A stretch of 64,000 nucleotides of DNA from Algisphaera agarilytica (lineage in GTDB: Bacteria; Planctomycetota; Phycisphaerae; Phycisphaerales; Phycisphaeraceae): contig NZ_JACHGY010000001.1 in assembly GCF_014207595.1 (NCBI RefSeq), positions 1-64,000 on the forward strand. The letters run 5' to 3'. How positions within the stretch are numbered: the first letter of the stretch is position 1; each line of letters starts with the position of its first letter. The notes under the pieces are model-generated. The model was not told the DNA's origin. It saw only the letters and a program-made list of their open reading frames with translations, and ran no database searches. Shown in pieces: positions 59,980 to 64,000 of the stretch. Position numbers and translations under genes: made by a program.

Positions 59980-60861
59980 ATGCTCAGCGCCACCGCCCCG
60001 CCCGATCACGACTCAACGCCCCGCGCGCTAGCCGAGGCGGACCTGTCGAAGCCGGGCCGGGGGCACGTCGCGTTCGAGCACGTGGCGGGCAAGACCGCGA
60101 TCACGCGCTGCCGTGCCGCGGCGCCGCTGAAATTCCTCACGCCGTCGCGGCGCGGCGACGCCGCCTGGGCCTACGCCAACACGTTCGGCGGCGGGCTCGT
60201 GGCGGGCGACACGATCGACCTGTCGCTCGACGTCGGCGACCACGCCACCGCGGTGCTGACGACGCAGGCCTCGACCAAAGTCTTCCACCAGCAAGACGGG
60301 CTCGGCGCCCAGCAGCACCTCACCGCTACGCTCGGCGAACAGGCAAAACTGCTCGTGCTGCCCGATCCGTTGACATGCTTCGCCGACGCGATCTACCGCC
60401 AGACCCAGCGTTTTGAACTAACGTCTTCGTCCTCATTGGTGTTGCTCGACTGGTTCACCGCCGGGCGCAGCGCCTCGGGTGAGAGCTGGGAATTTGCGGA
60501 CTACCGCAGTCTCAACACCGTGCATGTCGATGGCCGGGAGATCGTGTTCGACCAGACACGGCTGACCGCCGACACGCTCGCCGGCACCGGGCCGATGTGC
60601 GTCGGGCCTTATCAGGTGGTGGCAAACCTTTTCCTGGTCGGCCCCGGCGTGAGCGAAGGGATCGACCAACTCGAACAGTGGATCGACAAGCGGCCCATCC
60701 ACGACGAGTCGCGCTACCTCGCGGGCTTCAGTAGCGCAGACTGGGGCGGGGTCTTGCGCTTGATCGGGCGAAGCACACAGACGTTAACCGGGCTGCTCAA
60801 ACAACAGCTATACTTCACCCACCCCTGGATCGGTGGGAGTCCATGGGACCGCAAGTGGTAG
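59980..60861 (+). CDS. ureD: Urease accessory protein UreD (UreH)
   Basis: A 293-residue urease maturation scaffold. Family features: GHVAFEHVAGKTAITRCRAA, KFLTPSRRGDAAWAYANTFG, GGLVAGDTIDLSLDVGDHAT, TTQASTKVFHQ. It binds apo-urease and recruits UreF and UreG. Between urtE and ureAB; no gap large enough for a separate promoter. Confidence 0.94.
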   Translation: MLSATAPPDHDSTPRALAEADLSKPGRGHVAFEHVAGKTAITRCRAAAPLKFLTPSRRGDAAWAYANTFGGGLVAGDTIDLSLDVGDHATAVLTTQASTKVFHQQDGLGAQQHLTATLGEQAKLLVLPDPLTCFADAIYRQTQRFELTSSSSLVLLDWFTAGRSASGESWEFADYRSLNTVHVDGREIVFDQTRLTADTLAGTGPMCVGPYQVVANLFLVGPGVSEGIDQLEQWIDKRPIHDESRYLAGFSSADWGGVLRLIGRSTQTLTGLLKQQLYFTHPWIGGSPWDRKW

Positions 60862-60878
60862 ACGAGGAGTGAACCGCG

Positions 60879-61643
60879 ATGCATTTGACGCCGCGCGAGA
60901 TCGAAAAACTGATGCTGCACAACGCGGGCTTCGTCGCCCAGAAGCGCCTCGCCCGCGGATGCAAGCTCAACCAGCCCGAGACGGTCGCGCTCATCGCCAC
61001 GGTCGTGATGGAGTTGATCCGTGACGGCAAGCGTGTCGCCGAGTGCATGGACCTCGGCCGGCAGATGCTGGGGCGTCGCCAAGTGATGCCGGGCATCGCC
61101 GAGATGCTGCACGACGTGCAGGTCGAAGCGACTTTCCCCGACGGCAGCAAGCTCGTGACCGTGCACCACCCCATCGCCGCAGAAGACGGCAACCTCGAAC
61201 TCGCGCTCTACGGCAGCTTCCTGCCGGTGCCCGATCTTTCCGTCTTCGGCAACGCGTCCACCGCCACCGACAGCGCCCCCGGCCAGGTCACCGCGCAGGC
61301 GGGCGACATCGAACTCAACGCTGGCCGTGAAACCGTATCGATCGACGTGACCAACACCGGCGACCGCCCGATCCAGGTCGGCAGCCACTACCACTTCATC
61401 GAGACCAACGCGGGGCTGACCTTCGACCGCAGCGCTTCGTACGGCAAACGGCTGGACATACCGGCCGGCACCGCGGTACGTTTCGAGCCGGGCGAGACCA
61501 AGACCGTCACCCTCGTCGCCATCGCCGGCGACCAGATTATCCGCGGCGGCAACAACCTTGCCGACGGTCAAGTCGACTCCGCCCAACAAAGTGAAGCCCT
61601 CAAACGTGTCGAAGCCCAGGGCTTCGGCAACGCAACCAACTAA
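60879..61643 (+). CDS. ureAB: Fused urease gamma-beta subunit
   Basis: A 254-residue protein combining UreA (about 1-100, [40 protein letters not shown]) and UreB (about 125-240, [28 protein letters not shown]). Such fusions are known, for example in Helicobacter. It associates with UreC to form the (AB-C)n urease. GAGGAG precedes the ATG. Confidence 0.96.
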   Translation: MHLTPREIEKLMLHNAGFVAQKRLARGCKLNQPETVALIATVVMELIRDGKRVAECMDLGRQMLGRRQVMPGIAEMLHDVQVEATFPDGSKLVTVHHPIAAEDGNLELALYGSFLPVPDLSVFGNASTATDSAPGQVTAQAGDIELNAGRETVSIDVTNTGDRPIQVGSHYHFIETNAGLTFDRSASYGKRLDIPAGTAVRFEPGETKTVTLVAIAGDQIIRGGNNLADGQVDSAQQSEALKRVEAQGFGNATN

Positions 61644-61679
61644 CCCCTGTTTATTTCCTCTTACCCCAAAGGTAAAACC

Positions 61680-61832
61680 ATGCTTCAAGCTCTGACCACC
61701 CTCGCCCACGAAGGCCACGACCACAGCTACTTCCTCGGCGGTGAACTGCACCACTGGCTCTGGATCGCTGCAGGCGTCGCTGCCGTTGCTGTCCTTGTCG
61801 CGCCCGCAGTCCGCCGTTGGTTCGGCCGCTGA
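61680..61832 (+). CDS. Small His-rich membrane peptide in the urease operon
   Basis: A 50-codon gene between ureAB and ureC, too short for usual gene finders. Its ATG has AAAGG 7 bases upstream and lies 36 bases after the ureAB stop. The N-terminal half is rich in His (AHEGHDHSYF, ELHHW; five His in 25 residues), then a single membrane helix (about 26-46, WLWIAAGVAAVAVLVAPAV) and a basic end (RRWFGR). The His cluster suggests nickel binding. I know of no named family; position, ribosome binding site and composition support a real gene. Confidence 0.7.
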   Translation: MLQALTTLAHEGHDHSYFLGGELHHWLWIAAGVAAVAVLVAPAVRRWFGR

Positions 61833-61850
61833 GTTGATGGACCGCCATGC

Positions 61851-61913
61851 GTAGGGCGGGCACCGCCCACCACGTGATTTCAAAACGGTCGCGGTGGGCA
61901 GTGCCCACCCTAC
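61851..61913. repeat. Inverted repeat between small peptide gene and ureC
   Basis: gtagggcgggcaccgcccacc (61851-61871) pairs with ggtgggcagtgcccaccctac (61893-61913) with two mismatches. Each arm is itself palindromic (gggc-N-gccc), giving a nested hairpin typical of dispersed intergenic repeats. It may also affect translation of ureC, which starts 35 bases later. Confidence 0.7.
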
Positions 61914-61947
61914 AAGGCCCATGGTTAATTCCCAAAGGTTGTAACCC

Positions 61948-63666
61948 ATGCCCTACAACATGCCCCGCGACGCCTACGCCCAGATGTTCGGCCCCACCAC
62001 GGGCGATCTCATGCGGCTGGGCGACACCTCGCTCACCCTCCGCGTTGAGAAAGACCTCACGTCCTACGGCGATGAGTGCAAGTTCGGCGGCGGCAAGGTG
62101 CTCCGCGAAGGCATGGGCCAGCGGGCCGGCGGCGACCCCGATGAAGCGCTCGACTACGTCATCACCAACGCCCTCATCGTCGACTACACCGGCATCTACA
62201 AGGCCGACGTCGGCATCAAGGCGGGGATGATCACGGGCATCGGCAAGGCCGGCAACCCCGACGTCATGCCCGGCGTCACGCCCGGCATGGTCGTGGGCGT
62301 CACCACCGAAGCCATCGCCGGCGAGGGCCACATTCTCACCGCCGGCGGCCTGGACACTCACGTCCACTACATCTGCCCGCAGATCGCCGACGAAGCGATC
62401 GCCTCCGGCCTCACCACGCTTGTCGGCGGAGGCACCGGCCCGGCGACGGGCACCTGCGCCACCACCTGCACGCCCGGCGCGAACAACATCGCGATGATGA
62501 TGCAGGCCGTGGACGACATCCCCATGAACTTCGGCTTCCTGGGCAAAGGCAACACCGCCCTGCCCCAGGGCCTGCCCGAGCAGATCGCCGCCGGCGCGAT
62601 CGGGATGAAGCTCCACGAAGACTGGGGCACCACCCCCGCCGCGATCGACTGCTGCCTCGGCGTGGCCGACGACATGGACGTGCAGGTCTGCATCCACACC
62701 GACACACTCAACGAGTCGGGTTTCGTCGAAGCCTCGATCGCCGCGTTCAAGGGACGCACGATCCACACCTACCACACCGAAGGCGCCGGCGGCGGCCACG
62801 CCCCGGACATCATCAAGGTCTGTGGCGAAGCCAACGTCATCCCGTCCTCGACCAACCCCACCCGGCCGTACACCGTCAACACGATGGATGAGCACCTGGA
62901 CATGCTCATGGTCTGCCACCACCTCGACAAGAACCTACCCGAGGATGTCGCCTTCGCCGAGTCGCGCATCCGTGGCGAGACGATCATGGCCGAGGACATC
63001 CTGCACGACCTGGGCGCGTTCTCGATCATGGGCAGCGACAGCCAGGCCATGGGCCGCGTCGGCGAAGTCATCACCCGCACCTGGCAGACCGCCAGCAAGA
63101 TGAAAGACCAGCGTGGCACGCTCGGCGGCGACACCGAAGGCCAGGGCGACAACGAGCGCATCAAACGCTACGTCGCCAAGTACACCATCAACCCCGCGAT
63201 CGCCCACGGCATGTCGCACCTCATCGGCAGCATCGAGGTCGGCAAGCTCGCCGACCTGGTGCTCTGGAAACCCGCGTTCTTCGGGGCCAAGCCCGAGATC
63301 GTGATCAAGGGCGGCCACATCGCCTGGGCCCAGATGGGTGATCCCAACGCCTCGATCCCCACGCCCCAGGCCGTGTACATGCGTCCGCAGTTCGCGGCGT
63401 TGGGTAAGGCGGTCGGCCACACCTCGTTCAGCTTCGTCAGCCAGGCCGCCCAGGACGCCGACGTCCGCGAGGCCTATGGCCTGTCCAAGCGGACCGCCGC
63501 GGTGAAAAACTGCCGCAACATCGGCAAGGCCGACATGAAGCTCAACAGCACCGCTCCGAATATCGAAGTTGACCCGGAGACCTACAAAGTCACCGCCGAC
63601 GGCGAGTTCCTGCAGTGCGAGCCCGCCGAGTCGCTGCCGCTGGCTCAGAAATACTTCCTGTTCTGA
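61948..63666 (+). CDS. ureC: Urease alpha subunit (catalytic)
   Basis: A 572-residue nickel enzyme hydrolysing urea to ammonia and carbamate. All active-site residues are present: H138 and H140 ([10 protein letters not shown]), the carbamylated Lys K221 (GMKLHEDWG), H250 (CIHTDTLNE), H276 ([11 protein letters not shown]), the flap Cys C323 and His (MVCHHLDKN) and D364 ([10 protein letters not shown]). Length matches the family (about 570). Last gene of the urea island; its start is preceded by AAAGG and an inverted repeat. Confidence 0.98.
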   Translation: MPYNMPRDAYAQMFGPTTGDLMRLGDTSLTLRVEKDLTSYGDECKFGGGKVLREGMGQRAGGDPDEALDYVITNALIVDYTGIYKADVGIKAGMITGIGKAGNPDVMPGVTPGMVVGVTTEAIAGEGHILTAGGLDTHVHYICPQIADEAIASGLTTLVGGGTGPATGTCATTCTPGANNIAMMMQAVDDIPMNFGFLGKGNTALPQGLPEQIAAGAIGMKLHEDWGTTPAAIDCCLGVADDMDVQVCIHTDTLNESGFVEASIAAFKGRTIHTYHTEGAGGGHAPDIIKVCGEANVIPSSTNPTRPYTVNTMDEHLDMLMVCHHLDKNLPEDVAFAESRIRGETIMAEDILHDLGAFSIMGSDSQAMGRVGEVITRTWQTASKMKDQRGTLGGDTEGQGDNERIKRYVAKYTINPAIAHGMSHLIGSIEVGKLADLVLWKPAFFGAKPEIVIKGGHIAWAQMGDPNASIPTPQAVYMRPQFAALGKAVGHTSFSFVSQAAQDADVREAYGLSKRTAAVKNCRNIGKADMKLNSTAPNIEVDPETYKVTADGEFLQCEPAESLPLAQKYFLF

Positions 63667-63829
63667 GCCCAACAGAGTCCGTTGATCAAGCTTTGGACGC
63701 CGGCTAAGGCCTGCCTGCTTTTTGTGCGACCGGGCGATGGTTTCATGGCTTTGCGCGGTTCTTAGGCGAAATCCCACCCTGAATCGGCCCAGAACCCACT
63801 GGCCTGGTTTTTGTTGGATGTAGGGACTC

Positions 63830-64000
63830 ATGAGTCCCCGATTCTCCATGTTCAAAATGCTCGGGCTTCCGGTCGCCGTGTGCGTCGTGGTTTCGATGGT
63901 CGGCTGCGGGATGACCCCGGCGGCCTCGAACACCACGGCGGTTCGGCAGCTCGTCAGGGACCACGGTGGCTGGTCGCATCAGCCGGCCCACCAAGCGCAA
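63830..64000 (+). CDS. N-terminal part of a lipoprotein gene (runs off the window)
   Basis: The first 57 codons of a protein with a lipoprotein signal (FSMFKMLGLPVAVCVVVSMV, lipobox VGC), so membrane-anchored after processing. The mature part visible (MTPAASNTTAVRQLVRDHGG) is not recognisable. TAGGG lies about 4 bases before the ATG. It is 163 bases past ureC and may be the next gene of, or beyond, the urea island. Confidence 0.6.
   Translation, partial: MSPRFSMFKMLGLPVAVCVVVSMVGCGMTPAASNTTAVRQLVRDHGGWSHQPAHQAQ

Overview
The window looks like chromosomal DNA of a planctomycete of class Phycisphaerae, probably a marine, alga-associated agar degrader (an Algisphaera-like organism is my best guess). 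Reasons: high-GC coding DNA; a Planctomycetes-style mixture of sulfatase, Gfo/Idh/MocA oxidoreductases, ThuA and DUF6807 (PmoA-like) proteins; predicted GH86 and GH117 agar enzymes; outer-membrane barrels; and Phycisphaerae-like housekeeping genes (a long RseP, RNase E/G with a charged tail, extended YidC). I see no tRNA, rRNA, CRISPR array, prophage or IS element. The taxonomic call is inference from gene content only.

Layout. 0.5-8.7 kb: a carbohydrate-utilisation block with an S1 sulfatase and an AraC-type regulator (minus strand), and a divergent operon of sugar isomerase/epimerase, a Gfo/Idh-ThuA fusion, an exported ThuA protein, a Tat-exported Gfo/Idh oxidoreductase and a DUF6807 protein. 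8.7-14.3 kb: pyruvate formate-lyase and its activase (minus), a divergent orphan gene, and an OFA-family anion transporter, suggesting mixed-acid fermentation with formate exchange. 14.3-25.5 kb: an agar/galactan block with a GH86-like lipoprotein, a GH4 glycosidase, a Gfo/Idh oxidoreductase, a GH117-like neoagarooligosaccharide hydrolase, a tightly overlapping isomerase-kinase-aldolase operon with a divergent AraC regulator, and an alpha/beta-hydrolase fold protein that lacks the usual serine. 25.5-27.9 kb: a LuxR-type regulator behind a duplicated 57-bp promoter/operator, and an outer-membrane barrel.

28-49.7 kb is mostly housekeeping: fumC, a coiled-coil protein, metK, ptsI, RNase E/G, dxr, rseP, yidC, mnmE, a TlpA-like lipoprotein, a PhnP-like hydrolase, a B12-binding radical SAM enzyme, trpC, radA and a divergent GH10-like protein. 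Several gaps here carry short inverted or tandem repeats, and one repeat run has become the 5' end of mnmE.

49.7-64 kb is a urea-acquisition island. ureF-ureG run leftward; a porin-like gene, urtA, a fused urtB-urtC, urtD, urtE, ureD, a fused ureA-ureB, a 50-codon His-rich membrane peptide and ureC run rightward. Good sigma-54 (-24/-12) promoters precede both the porin gene and urtA, so porin, transporter and urease probably form one nitrogen-controlled unit: urea crosses the outer membrane, is bound by UrtA, imported by UrtBC-D-E, and hydrolysed by urease matured by UreD, UreF and UreG. No ureE is present in the window; the His-rich UreG N-terminus and the His-rich small peptide are candidates for its nickel-handling role. 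The window ends inside a lipoprotein gene.
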